In this document: in pieces, positions 46,562 to 58,003 of the stretch
Layout: the number at the start of each line of letters is the position of its first letter
Numbering within the stretch: the stretch's first letter is position 1
Assembly: GCF_000143415.4 (NCBI RefSeq)
Contig: NW_003314331.1
Coordinates: 733,325 to 797,324, forward strand
Direction of reading: 5' to 3'
DNA from: Selaginella moellendorffii
Lineage: Eukaryota; Streptophyta; Lycopodiopsida; Selaginellales; Selaginellaceae
Length of the DNA: 64,000 nucleotides
Made by a program: the position numbers and the translations under genes
The notes under the pieces: model-generated
What the model was told of the DNA's origin: nothing
Database searches by the model: none
What the model saw: only the letters and a program-made list of their open reading frames with translations

Positions 46562-47440
46562 TGTCGCGAATGTGACTTCGGGTATCGAAAGATACTTGTT
46601 GACTGGTCCTTACGGACACTCTTTCCTTACTGCCATGACGGCAGGAGATTGGTACAGTTGGATCCCTTTAGTAGCCCCTCTTGTGCTAGTGGAGTTAATT
46701 GGGCATTCCGAGTGTACTTAGACTGGACGAGCATAAGGACGGAATTCCTACGTGCTATTAGCTAAGCATACTTAGCTCGGTAAGGAGTTCCCGTCTCGTT
46801 ATGTCTTGCACTGGCTAGTGACAAGAACCCTCGCGTATTGAGACTAGTCCCTCAATATCGCTGGATGATAGCTTACCGTGTCTGCCAAACACCCTTGCTA
46901 TCACGCCCTTTGTGTTGGTCTCATTTCGGTCCTAAATGCTATTTATGGAAAGTGTCTAGATTAGCTCATTTGGCATATCTACGGAATGTAGAGATCGGCT
47001 TGAACACAATGGTGTTCGTCCCGTGTCCAAATTCGCAATTTAAGGATATTTCATATTTAGTAAGATTCGAGCTTGTCCCAGAGACTAACTCCTGGTACTA
47101 AGGGAGGCTTGGGGTGAAAGCCCAAAGCGTGTGTTCCTCAAGGGGGGGGGGGGGGGGGGCTATGGGGGGTTCCAAATGTATAGAAGGGATAGTGGTTGGA
47201 ATGCATGTCCGACAACCTGAGACATTAGTTTGGCTCCCGCTGGGCTGTGTTGCTCCTTGTTCTGCGTCCGGCTTAGGTCTAAGCCTAAGCTCCACGTGCC
47301 AAAATTGTGCCAGACTCCGTCTGACACCATTTTGCGTGTAGGTGTTGGATACGGGGAGCTGGTGCTCGTGGGATTGTACCGGACCCTCGTTTCGTAGCGC
47401 AACGGGCTTGGAGTTCGGCTCCAAATTCAGGTGCGCTACA
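46562..47440 (+). repeat. Inverted left LTR of element C
   Basis: TGTCGCGAATGTGACTTC...GTGCGCTACA, 879 bp, plus orientation. It includes the G-run and TTCCAAATGTATAGAAGGG module at about 47,140-47,190. The next bases (TTTGGTATCAGAGA) are a primer-binding site. Confidence 0.88.
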
Positions 47441-47492
47441 TTTGGTATCAGAGAAATTATCTCAGCGATTCCTATCCAACTTTTGTCGGATG

Positions 47493-49700
47493 ATACCCGG
47501 ACCGCAAATCAAGTCGCGTAAAATACTTAGCCTTTAAGAGTTGGTCGAACAAGTCATCAATGCGAGGCAAAGGATAACTGTTCTTGACCGTGATCTTGTT
47601 GAGTGCCCGATAGTCAATACACATCCTCATGGTTCCATCCTTTTTCATAACGAAAAGGACTGGCACTCCATAAGGTGACTTGTTTGGTCGGATGTGACCT
47701 TTGTCAAGAAGCTCCATGAGTTGCTTCTTGAGTTCAGCCATCTCCTTGATGTTCAACCGATATGAAGCTTTCGTAGGTGGTTTAGAACCCGGAATAACCT
47801 CAATCCGATGATCAACCTCACGGCTAGGGGGTAGCCCTGGCGGCAAATCCTTCGGAAAGATATCCTGGTTCCTCGCCAACAACTCCAATATCCTCTTTGG
47901 TACAGGATCAACCCCGTCGCCGATTCGAACTAAGTCATTAACACCCTTAGCTTCCATCACTTGAACCCAAAAGGTTCGACATCCCCTCTTAGCTGCTTTT
48001 TGAGCGGCCCTCGCAGTTAGGAACTTTGCATCCCAATCCTTTGAGGAACACTTTTGCAACTGAAAGGATACATCAGGACGTCCTTCTGACTTCAACGTGA
48101 TACGACTTTGTCCAACACCATAAATCCCTTTTATATAATTGTTGAAGAAGTCCATACCAAACACCATCTGAAAATCTGGTATCTTCAACACTACCAAGTC
48201 CACTCTTTCTTTCCACTTGGATATCTTTATTGGAACATCACTCACAAACTTTCTGGCTACTTGCCCACCTTCCGCAAACCGAAAGTGCATAGGCGACATT
48301 TGCTCAGCATTCAATCCTAACAACTTAACTAAGTCTTTGGATATCACGTTGTGCGTAGCTCCCGTGTCAATCATCACTCGGATTCGGTGTCCACGGACAA
48401 AGCCTACCAGATACATCAACGGATCAATGTTTGCATTGACTGCAAGAAAAGCTTGAGGAAAGCAACAAAAGTTACTCACCTCTTCTTCCTCATAGTCTGC
48501 ATTGACCAACTCGTCAACCCCTTCAGCTCCATCACCACCGTCTTCCCTCATGACATTAACCCGAGACCTTGTCTTATGCTTGTTGGGACATTTCGAGGAC
48601 CTATGTCCTGACTCTCCACAATGGAAGCAATGACCCACACTACCCGTTCCGCTAGGAGCAGGTTTTGCAGGTTGCTGCTGCTTATACCCACTAGCAGGAG
48701 GAGCAGAGGGCCTAGGACCAGAAGAAGCTGCTGGTGGTCTCCAACCACCACCACCTTTATTAACTGTTGCTTGTGAGCCTCCAGGGCGGAACCTACTTTC
48801 CACCCTCTGTTTCCGATCACTTTGTTTATTCCCAGAATTCCTATTCTTGTCTGAATTACCAACATACGGTTGCTGATATTGTTCCATGAGTGAGTGACTA
48901 AAGGCAACTTGCTGTGCTGCCTCCTTACACTCCAGGTACGTCTTCGGCTTAAACTTCAAAATCTCATTGCGAGAAAATGAACTTAAACCCTCCAAAAAAT
49001 AACTCCGAGCATCTTCGTCACTCATATTTGCAATCATAATGCGCTTCTGAGCAAACGCATTAACATAATGCATGAGATCCCCTCGCTGCTTTAACCGTCG
49101 CAGCTCCGCGCGAAGTCTCAGACCAAGATCATCTGGCAAGTATTCCTTACGGATACAAGACCGCATCTTGGTCCAACTTCTAGTCTGCCCCTTTTCAGCA
49201 CACACTTGACGCCACCAAGTCTTGGCATGATCGGTGAGAAAGGATTGCGCACACGCAACTTTCGTACGATCATCTACGTCTGCCGCTATGAAATAGTTTT
49301 CCATATCGTAGACCCAGTCTTCCAAAACCTGATAGTCCCGCATGCCTCTAAAGTTGGGTGGTTTCGGGGGCTTGAACTTTGAAACTCGTGCAACCGGGGG
49401 CGGCTGCAGAACTTCATCGTCCTCAAAACTCGAAGAGGAGTCCGGTTGCTTAGGCTTAGCTGGTTTAGCTGCCTCAGCCTCTTTCTTCCTCTTCTTGTTC
49501 TCCTTCTTCAATTTGCGAATCTCCTTTTGCAAATTCTCGATCTTGACTTCCTGAGCCGTTCGCTGCAGCACCGCAGCATCCGGCTCTTCCTCTTCTGACT
49601 CAGCCTCTACCTCTTCCGCAGCATCTCTAGCAGGAGTTTCCTCCTCTCGATTTGCCCGTCTAGAGGTTTCAGCATCATCAGCACGGTTCCGTTTCACCAT
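47493..49700 (-). CDS. Gag-pol polyprotein of element C, truncated in RT
   Basis: One open frame of about 736 codons from the ATG at 49700 (MVKRNRADD; an earlier in-frame ATG lies in the leader). It has an acidic/coiled N-terminal part, a gag core ([40 protein letters not shown]), a CCHC knuckle ([14 protein letters not shown]), an aspartic protease ([17 protein letters not shown]), and an RT start ([45 protein letters not shown]). RT is cut off before the YxDD box, so RNase H and integrase are missing. The open state up to the breakpoint suggests the insertion is fairly young. It would give coat protein and protease at most. Confidence 0.88.
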
Positions 49701-49879
49701 CCCGCTAGCTGCATGCATGCCTCTATCAGTAACTAAACATGCATACAACGTTCTTACTGAATGGTGCAATCCAACTAATCCTACACAGGTCGCTTCGGAT
49801 CTACTAGAAAAGTCTCTGCGTATGCAACTTGAGTCAGAAAATCCGACAAAAGTTGGATAGGAATCGCTGAGACAATTTC

Positions 49880-49891
49880 TCTGATACCAAA
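49880..49891 (-). other. Primer-binding site of element C (right copy)
   Basis: On the minus strand TTTGGTATCAGAGA follows the LTR end GCGCTACA. It is a close match to the initiator tRNA-Met complement. Confidence 0.7.
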
Positions 49892-50799
49892 TGTAGCGCA
49901 CCTAAATTTGGAGCCGAACTCCAAGCCCGTTGCGCTACGAAACGAGGGTCCGGTACAATCCCACGAGCACTAGCTCCCCATATCCAGCACCTACACGCAA
50001 AATAGTGTCAGACGGAGTCTGGCACGATTTTGGCATACCGGTGGCCTAACGCGAGAAGGAGGGTACTCCACCGACTAGAGCAGCGTGGAGCTTGGGCTTA
50101 GACCCAAGCCGGACGCAAAACAAGGAGCGACACAGCCCAGCGGGAGCCAAACTAATGTCTCAGGTGGTCGGACATGCATTCCAACCACTATCCCTACTAT
50201 ACATTTGGAACCCCCCATAGCCCCCCCCCTTGAAGAACACACGCTTTGGGCTTTCACCCCAAACCTCCCTTAGTACCAGGAGTTAGTCTCTGGGACATTA
50301 CTAAATATGAAATGTCCTTAGATTGCGAATTTGGACACGGGACGAACACCATTGTGTTCAGGCCGATCTCTACATTCCGTAGATATGCCAAATGAGCTAA
50401 TCTAGACACTTTCCATAAATAGCATTTGGGACCGAAATGAGACCAACACAAAGGGCGTGATAGCGAGGGTGTTTGGCAGACACGGTAAGCTATCATCTAG
50501 CGATATTGAGGGACTAGTCTCAATATGCGAGGGTTCTTATCACTATCCAGTGCAAGACATAACGAGACGGGAACTCCTTACCGGGCTAAGTATGCTTAGC
50601 TAATAGCACGTAGGAATTCCGTCCTTATGCTCGTCCGGTCTAAGTACACTCGGAATGCCCAGTTAACTCCACTAGCACAAGAGGGGCTACTAAAGGGATC
50701 CAACTGTACTGATCTCCTGCCGTCATGGCAGTAAGGAAAGAGTGTCCGTAAAGACCAGTCGACAAGTATCTTTCGATACCCGAAGTCACATTCGCGACA
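49892..50799 (-). repeat. 5' LTR of element C (right copy)
   Basis: 908 bp on the minus strand, starting TGTCGCGAATG at 50799 and ending GCGCTACA at 49892. It aligns with the inverted left LTR and with the first part of element A's LTR. Confidence 0.88.
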
Positions 50800-50804
50800 C
50801 AGTC

Positions 50805-51475
50805 TGCTTCAGCCTACTCAGCTCATCTCTCAGATGCAGAGTGGCATTTGGAGGAACGTATGTTGCGCGGATCCTCGCCTTCATCATGTCCCAAGTGGCC
50901 ACTGGTCCTTCGTTGACCTCCGTCGTTCTCCACCAAAACTTGGCATTATCTGCCAAGTATGGTTTTGCACATAGGACCTTCTCTGAGCTCGGTAATCGCA
51001 ACACTCGGAAGTAGTCCTCCATATCGTAAAACCAATCCTCCACCACCTTATAGTCATTCACTCCCTTGAAGACCGGTGGGGGCTTTGGTTTATACTTGGG
51101 AACTGCCTGAGGGACTGATTTTACTTTAGTTTGTTCAACCTTGTTTGGTTCTGCCTCAGTCCCTGCCGAAGGGTCTGCACCTTCTGCACTGCCAGCATCC
51201 GCAGTCTTTCTCTTTTTCTTCCGTTTCTCATCACGCTTTAGCTTGCGTACGAGAGTCTCTAGCAGGGCATTGGTCTGTGCCAACTGTCCTTCTAGCACGT
51301 CCAATCGAGCCTTGGACAACCGAACCTCGCCACCGGACTCCTGTTTGGAAGTTTCCTCACTAAAGTCCTCCTCATGCAAGGATTCCTCATCCATAGCCTC
51401 TTGTTCAACCGAAGGCTCCAGCTCCGGCGGAGGTTCCGTCTCCGCCTGGGTTTGCTTACGCCCTGCCCTTGCCAT
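50805..51475 (-). pseudogene. Gag N-terminal part of element B, interrupted by element C
   Basis: ATG at 51475 (MARAGRKQTQ). An acidic region and a coiled-coil-like segment with a Lys/Arg cluster follow. The gag core reads DYKVVEDWFYDMEDYFRVLR and AKFWWRTTEVNEGPVATWDM and ends LRDELSRLKQ at the insertion. The frame resumes at 46556. Confidence 0.85.
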
Positions 51476-51519
51476 CTCCCAGCAATCCACCTTTATCCTT
51501 CGCTAGAACTGAGGAAAAG

Positions 51520-51531
51520 GCTCCAATACCA
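51520..51531 (-). other. Primer-binding site of element B
   Basis: On the minus strand TGGTATTGGAGC lies three bases from the 5' LTR. It resembles the initiator tRNA-Met complement with two changes. Confidence 0.65.
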
Positions 51532-51534
51532 AAT

Positions 51535-52745
51535 TGTAAGCCACAAATTTTTCTTTTCCAATTTGCTAATTTACCTCGTCTATCCGACCAATGCTGCCTT
51601 GGCTTGTGCTAAGTTCCCTTGCCAAGGTTCTCGCCTATTGTACCAGCTTCTACTTGGTCTTCCTTGGTTTCAGCTACTCACTACACGAGCAACGGAGTGT
51701 TAGCCATCCATCTACGGATTCCCAAATTTCTCCCAATCCCCCTCCCTGGGTTAGACTGAACTTAAGGTTCGGCTACACTCCCCGTAGGCACAAGCAGCTA
51801 AGCACACCAAGCCTCCAGGTTCCTAACACCCCTTGGTACAACAAGATTTGATCATGGGACCCTCTAAATCCCAAGCCTTGGGTGCAGCACTTGCTTCGGG
51901 ACGTCGGGGCGAAACACCGTGGCCTAACGGCCCGGTATGGGTACCTCTACCCCCCCACTTCCATCCCGAAGGGAAGGCCCAAGCCCCTAGGAAGGGTGAG
52001 GACCAATGAGCCACAAGGTACTCAAGTGAGGCACCACTTCATATGAGCCGAGAGCACTGCAGTTGGTTTCCCTTTCGGGAGTGGGAGTTGCTCTTGAACA
52101 CTTCCTTGGGTGGCCCCTCCGGCACCACCCAAGCCCATGCTCACTCCCACCCAAGGCCCCTCGGCCCCAGTCTCAACCTCAAGTCAGTTTAGAAGCACCA
52201 CTAGAGAGTTCCTTCAAGACTGGTTCCTAGCCCTCACTATCCCTACTATACTTTTGGAACCCCCTGCAAGCCCCCCCCCCCCCCCCCCCCCCCTTTGGGA
52301 GATGCACGCTTTGGGCTTTCACCCCTTGACCCGTATTAGTACTCGGACTTAGTCTCTGGCTTGATCTCGGACTCGATATCGGATCCGACTTCGGATTCGG
52401 TTCTCGGATTCGATCTCGGACTCGATCTCGGATTCGACTTCGGATTTGGTCTCGGACTCGATCTCGGACTCGATCTCGGACCCGACCTCGGACTCGACCT
52501 CGGACTCGTTCTCGGACCCAATTTCGGATCTCGGACTCCGTCTCGAGCTTGGTCTCGAACTCGGTCTCGAACTCGGTCTCCGAGTCGGTCTCGGACTCGA
52601 TTCCGGACTCCATCTTGAACTCGGTCTTAGAGTCGGTCTTGGACTCGATCTTAGACTTGGTCCCATCCGATGAACTCTTTATCATTTTGGTCAAGCTTTC
52701 GGGGCTCCTTTAGCCTACGACACCTCGGCGAGTTGGTTCCTTACA
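51535..52745 (-). repeat. 5' LTR of element B (right copy)
   Basis: 1211 bp, pairing with 28568-29723. It contains the hexamer array (about 52,340-52,665), a long C-run at about 52,270-52,292 and the CTATACTTTTGGAACC module at about 52,245-52,262. AGATC (52746-52750) follows. Confidence 0.88.
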
Positions 52746-52750
52746 AGATC

Positions 52751-53959
52751 GTCCTGAACACAATGATGTTCATCCCGTGTCCAAATTCGCAATCTAGGGA
52801 TATTCCATATTTAGTAAGTTTCGAGCTTGTCCCAGAGACTAACTCCTGATACTAAGGGAGGCTTGGGGTGAAAGCCCAAAACATGTGTTCCTCAAAGGGG
52901 AGGGGGGGGGGTGCTGTGGGGGGTTCCAAATGTATAATAGGGATAGTGGGTAGGTCGGGCATGGCCGACCAATCTGAGGCATAGTCTAGCTCCCGCTTGC
53001 ATGCCTGTCCTTGTTCTGTGTCCGGCTTAGGTCTAAGCCTAAGTTCCATTCCATGCTAGCTAGTGGAGTACCCATGTCCTCGCGTTAGGCCACCGGTATG
53101 CCGAAATAGCGCCAGACTCTGTTTGGCTCCGTTTTGCGTGCTAGTCCTGGCATTGGGATGCTGGTTGTTCCAGAATTGCTCCAAGTCGCTTCGGGCTCTT
53201 GTCCCTTCGCTCCTTGGGCTGTTTGCTCGGGAGTTGCTCCATGGCTCGGTTCCAGGAGTTTGGCACCATTCTTTCGTTCAGTGGCCCAAGGCCCTGAACT
53301 TCGGGTTCCGCACCACTGTCCTATGGACACGTGGCATGTGACACGTGGCATCTATCACGTGGCACAAAGAGGGTTTAGGTTCCGCTTCGTGGTGTTATCC
53401 TATGGTAAATCACCAAAGGATAAAGGGTCAAAACCACGTGCACTACAGTTGGTATCAGAGCAAATGGCACGGGTTTGATTCCCATTGATTAGTGGCTACT
53501 TAAAAATATAATATACCCTTGAGCAAGGTATATTCCTACCCCTAAATTTGAAATCGTATATATTGGACATCCATGCGTACGTCCTTTCTCTTATGTGGAG
53601 TATCCACGGACAAAGGTATCCACCGTAGGACTACGGTAGGGGTGGATGACTAGTTGCCTCACATGGAATAACTAGTCTACACAAAAGAAGGATTGGTGGA
53701 TTCAGTGCGGAAATGGAGGTGTTGGTTCCCCTTGGCTCAGTAAGGGTTGATAGTCAATAGTCAATGAGGACATTGACATCTCTGAAGGGGGGGTGAGTGT
53801 AGTGTATGTGATAATGGGATGAGATTTGGATATACTGTCACTGTGGATCCTTGGAACCTTGGGGGATAAATAGGGATAAAATAGCCACTAAGGGTTCTTT
53901 CATCAAGCAATTGCCTCTTTTCCAGTTGGCTTAAGGGGAGAGAGATAAGGTGCACTACA
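52751..53959 (+). repeat. 3' LTR of element A, second part
   Basis: Continues the LTR cut at 28567, with an in-LTR primer-binding-site-like TGGTATCAGAGC at about 53,450 and the end TGCACTACA. It is longer than the matching part of the 5' LTR because of an extra segment at about 53,250-53,325. Confidence 0.85.
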
Positions 53960-53964
53960 CCTAG
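53960..53964. repeat. Right target-site duplication of element A (CCTAG)
   Basis: Matches 21580-21584. With one copy removed, the flanking minus-strand frame becomes continuous. Confidence 0.85.
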
Positions 53965-55730
53965 CTCTGCAAGACAAGCATGAATATATTCTTCGAGAGT
54001 GATACTTATGCAGGTGCTGGAAAGAAACTTCTCATCCCAGACTTGTAACATCTCCTCACTAGTGGCAATACTCTGAGAAATGTATGCCTTCTCTTTCATC
54101 ACTTCCATCCTTATCTCACAATGTTTTGTCGTTGTTTCATAGCCAAGTGTTGAGAAGTTCCAAGCAAACGCTCTGTTCAGCAAAAGATATTTTACTCTTG
54201 GAGATGTTGTAAATGAGTTTTTTTAGTGCTTTACCAGTTCCTACACACACAAAAAGTTATGAAATGTTTCACAAATTTTAGACAAATTTACAAATGCAAG
54301 AATAAATTTCAACAATGCTATCAAGCCATTCTTGCCCACATCATATGTCTGCAATTTGGAGTAAATTTTTCACCTTTGTTCTCTTTGTATTCAAAATTCA
54401 CTCCTCAATCATATGCCACTCCATCTTCTTCTGTTGCTCATCCCCTCAGACATTTTTAAAAAATGAGGTTCTTTCTCCTTTGATTATGGGCTGCAAGAAA
54501 CATTATGCAAATTAATACATACTTCAACACTAATTTACCTTTGCCCAGACGGCAACTAAAAAATCAAGTGGTAGCTGGTACCAAGTTTACAATTCTTAGC
54601 CTTTCCTAGCTGCTATTTTCATTTGAATTACTTCAAATACCTCACGATTGTACAATGTTTGGACCTCCTTTAGCGAGAGCATGCCGATAAACTGAAGGTG
54701 CTCAATGTCATGTACCAATGTATAAGCTTGAAACGCAAATTGGTTTAGCATGCAAAAACATGATATTGGCTAAGTTTACAAAAAATAAATTTTTATATGT
54801 TGATCTTATGGCATGCCATATTGAGCTTCACAATATGCTCCTGAGTCATTGGTTTGACAAGTGTGACTAGAACACTAATATGTCATTCTTTATCATCTCG
54901 GAACTTCTCTTGAATGCATTTGCAAAATACTAACCACTTATAGTTTCCATTGATCACCTAGAAGAGCTTTCCAATGAACCCTACTATCTCCACATATTGT
55001 TCTAAGAATCCATTAAACTCACGAGACTTTTGCAGCCATATAGGATCCATTTTTGCTCAAGTTCAGTAGTCACTAGCTTTGTCTGGCTAGTTCTCGGGAA
55101 AGTTGGTGAAACAATGAAGGTACCAACTGTGCTCCCAAACCTAACCTTGGCAAAGGAGCTATAAATAACTATGTTGAGATTATAAGCTAAGTGCACCCAA
55201 TGGCTTTGAACCGACCAACACAAAAGAACCAGAAAATGATGAGGGCCATTCCACACCATTTCCTATAACACTTTACTGATTGTCTATTCTTGAGCTTGGA
55301 TGATCATATCCTAAACACAATCATTCAAGATAGTATTAGAATCATGTATGCATAATCCCTCACCACCACTAGCTCCCCCTGCACCACCAGCTTGAGAAGC
55401 AGTAGGAGCAACTACCATGCCCTCAGTAGATCCACTTACAATGCTACCAATAACCTCCTCAGCCGATTCATCTACCTCACCATGAGCAACCTCAACAACC
55501 AAAGGCACAACACCCCCACCACCACCAACATCAAATGCAAGTACCCCACCACTAGTAGCTGCAGCCTCAAGAGCACTAGTACCAACAGCCTCAATAACAC
55601 CAACATCGATTTGAGTGTCCATTTCAACATCCACATTATTGTTATGTTCTTTGTTGCCTCTAACATGACTAGCAGAAACTTCATTGGATATTTGAGATGA
55701 ATCTCCACTCAATTGGCCAAGCCCACAACA
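53965..55730 (-). pseudogene. Upstream half of the decayed gene split by element A
   Basis: On the minus strand the likely N terminus is at 55712 (MSGDSSQISNEVSASHV). An Ala/Gly/Val-rich acidic stretch follows, then a segment with MVWNGPHHFLVLLCWSVQSH and FGSTVGTFIVSPTFPRTSQT (about 55,259-55,002), HDIEHLQFIGMLSLKEVQTL (about 54,700) and the exon FSTLGYETTTKHCEIRMEVM...EEYIHACLAEL that abuts the insertion. In-frame stops (TAG at 55311-55313 and others) interrupt it. Most could come from CAG or CGA by C-to-T. The family is unrecognised. A host gene and an old DNA-transposon gene are both possible. Confidence 0.45.
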
Positions 55731-57459
55731 ATCAAAGTGGCTACCTTTTCCTAAAAACCGAGACCATTGAGGTTAGCCTCGACGCTTCCTCTAAAATAAA
55801 AAGCAAAAATACTATAATATCTAATTTTTAATGTAAAACAAATCTGTGGCATTTTTAAGTTGAAGTCCCTTGTTGGAAGTTTTAGGTAGTCAAGCTTGAT
55901 TTATATCTACTCTCACAAGAAAAATTTGTAAGTAAAAGATGTGAAAGATAAATTGTAAACTACAAGAAATGCAAAGAAAAAAAGCACATGTCATTGGGAG
56001 AGGTTGGTTCGCAAGAGAACCGACCTCACCCTACCTCTAAAGAAAAAAGAAAAACACAACAAAAATATAGGAGAGGTTGGTTTGCACAAAAACTAACATC
56101 TTCCACCCTCTTATTTTCACATGAAATGCCCTATCAAATCATTAAAATCAAGAAAAAACCTTGAAGATGTCAGTTTACATAAGAACCAACATTTTTATCT
56201 CTCTATATTTTCTAAAATATAGAGATCTCTTCACTAGAAACATGAAAAAAACCAAGAAAGCTCGTGTCTAGAAAAAATGAAGATGGGGAGATGTCGGTTT
56301 GCACACGAAGTGATCTTTCCCACCCCTTCAACAAGGAAAAAAAATCAAAACAACGAGGTAAAGATGGGCAAAAAACTAAACAGAAAATGAAATAGAATGT
56401 TAGGAGATGTTAGTTTACATAAGAACTAACATCTCTATCCCTCAAGAGAAAATAAAAGTTGAGAAAAGAGAAAACCTTTCATGGAAGAAAGAAAGTGAGG
56501 AGACATTGGCTCATGCACAAACTAATCTTCTCAAAGAAGAATACCTTATTTGAGAAGTGTCTTGAAGCATATTATAAGGTTGAAGCGCCTTTTTCTCACC
56601 CTTCCCTGCTCAAACACACCTTTCTTTCGCCCTTTGCTGCTCAAACCTTAGGCGTAAAACTCTAAAAATTAACAGACATGATCAACAGTTGCAATCAATA
56701 GTCATGATTTTCATTTTCTTTGATGGCGATCAATGGACACAATCATTCAATGCTTTAGATATTAAGATATGTGTAATTGATTGTGAAAGGAATAATATTG
56801 TTAAAATGAATGTGGTTATGAGTGAGAAGTATTAGTCAATAACAAAAGTTATAACATTGATTGTTTGTTCTCCCTCTCATATCCATGCTCTCTTCCCTTC
56901 AAGAGGGCGCGGACCATACTTGAGCTCACGAGTTGAAGAGTTGAGCTCACGAGTTGAGCTCACGAGTTGAGCTCAATTTTCAATTGTAATTTAGTACAAA
57001 CATTATAAATTTTAAAATTTTAAGGTTATGGCGAACCTAATAATTTAATAACTCTCTATATATTATATAGATAAAAATGTTCTAAAGAACACTTTTTGTT
57101 CTAATAATTTAAATATTTACTACATGCAATGATAGGAACATTTGTTAGAACATAAAATAAAATGTTTGCAAAAAGAGTATTCTTGTCACTTCTTTAAATT
57201 TGTACTCTATGCTTTCTAGCTAGTAAATGTTAGGTTTGTCAGAATTAAAAAATTATTAAATTTGAAATAAGATTCTATGTGAAGCCATATAACCGTTTGA
57301 AAGGAAAAAAAATAACCATTGATGTAAGCTTATTGCATATAAAAGAAAGACTTGGTTCTTTGTAGAATACATTCTTGAGGGGTTTGTCGTAGCATACTGT
57401 CTAGAATTTATAGATCTTCATTCACACTCTCATTCGAAAAAAGGGAAATACACCTACAA
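55731..57459. other. AT-rich region, no gene apart from the palindromic repeats
   Basis: No protein-like frame. Short direct repeats of GAGTTGAGCTCAC occur at about 56,930-56,975. The remainder is AT-rich. Confidence 0.5.
55999..56535. repeat. Family of about six palindromic repeats with shared loop
   Basis: Imperfect palindromes start near 56,000, 56,071, 56,164, 56,288, 56,404 and 56,497. The clearest is GAGATGTTAGTT/AACTAACATCTC (56404-56435). Another is AGGTTGGTTC/GAACCGACCT (about 56,000-56,026). Loops resemble one another (GCACAA, TACATAAG), while stems vary and often keep pairing. Spacing is 65-125 bp. AT-rich sequence lies between copies. I know no named family that fits. Confidence 0.6.
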
Positions 57460-57912
57460 ATGTCTATGGGTTCTAGTGTTGGTAATTTTAACTCTCACAA
57501 TCTTTTTTCCTAGGGCTCAAGGGCTAGGAGATGCAATAACTATCCCATTGCACAGCATAACTAAATCACACAAGAGAATGAAAGAGAGGATAGTGAGGAT
57601 AGTGATCATGAGTTGGAGATAAATGCAATGACAGAGGGTGCAACAAATTGGGTGAAAAAGAATGCCCTTTTACTTGTTTTAGAAAAGTGCAATTCTGCCA
57701 CTTTCAAAAAGTGCCCCATATGTTTTCTAGCGTCTGGTGGAAACAATGGCAATGATCAGTATGATGGTATATATGCTCTTGCAACACACTGCAACATCAC
57801 GCACCCGAAAGACTACCATGAAATCTTTTTTGAGATGGTAAAGACAGAAATGGAGACACACGAGTACTATGGGCAGTATTGCGAGAAGAACACTCGGAAG
57901 CATATAAAATGA
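57460..57912 (+). pseudogene. C2H2-like zinc-finger fragment
   Basis: A plus-strand frame reads NYPIAQHN-stop-ITQENEREDSEDSDHELE, then KCPICFLASGG, YALATHCNITHPKDYHE and ends NTRKHIK. The C-x2-C...H-x5-H spacing is zinc-finger-like and resembles the DNA-binding heads of plant transposases. The single stop is TAA where CAA would fit. It lies head-to-head with no obvious partner and may be part of the neighbouring transposon debris. Confidence 0.4.
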
Positions 57913-58003
57913 AAAGTGAAATGAAAAAGCACATTTGTATTAATTATATAAAGTATAATAAGTTTTATTGATAAAGAATAAACATCGATAGTGTTGGAGA
58001 AAT

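Larger units (their letters stand above)
46562..50799 (-). mobile_element. Element C: truncated gypsy element with LTRs in inverted orientation
   Basis: The right LTR (49892-50799) and gag-pol (minus strand) are arranged normally. The left LTR (46562-47440) is in the opposite, plus, orientation. It is followed by a primer-binding site and about 50 bp of gag-leader that mirror 49858-49891. The RT frame stops at LDLRSGYH (about 47,493), where the inverted piece begins. Both outer ends are therefore TGTCGCGAAT starts, and a near-perfect 5-bp target duplication flanks them. The element integrated as such, probably from an aberrant or self-integrated cDNA (inference). Confidence 0.85.
28568..52745 (-). 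mobile_element. Element B: chromodomain-type Ty3/gypsy retrotransposon, minus orientation
   Basis: Bounded by TGTAAGCCAC and CCTTACA with AGATC duplications at 28563-28567 and 52746-52750. About 7.6 kb is its own; the rest is nested C and D. On the minus strand the order is 5' LTR (51535-52745), primer-binding site (51520-51531), gag (interrupted by C), zinc knuckle, protease, RT, RNase H, integrase, chromodomain, a non-coding tail (interrupted by D) and 3' LTR (28568-29723). Frameshifts, stops and a changed RT active site show that it is dead. The integrase-chromodomain end assigns it to the chromoviruses. Confidence 0.9.
21585..53959 (+). mobile_element. Element A: non-autonomous LTR retrotransposon carrying nested B, C and D
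   Basis: The outer unit runs from TGTCGCGAAC to TGCACTACA between CCTAG duplications. Its own sequence is about 8.2 kb: 5' LTR 21585-23145, non-coding core 23146-28134, and 3' LTR 28135-28567 plus 52751-53959. The 3' LTR is interrupted by element B. A primer-binding site follows the 5' LTR and a polypurine tract precedes the 3' LTR, so the sense strand is plus. No gag or pol frame exists in the core, which makes it a large retrotransposon derivative (LARD-like). Its LTR resembles that of element C, which does carry gag-pol, so C-type proteins may have mobilised it (inference). Confidence 0.88.

Noticed and set aside
52270-52292. C-runs and G-runs in LTRs as assembly artefacts
   Set aside because: They recur at the same place in A, B and C LTRs, so the feature is real, though exact lengths are uncertain.
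55999-56535. CRISPR-like reading of the spaced palindromes
   Set aside because: Irregular spacing, imperfect units, eukaryotic context and no cas genes.
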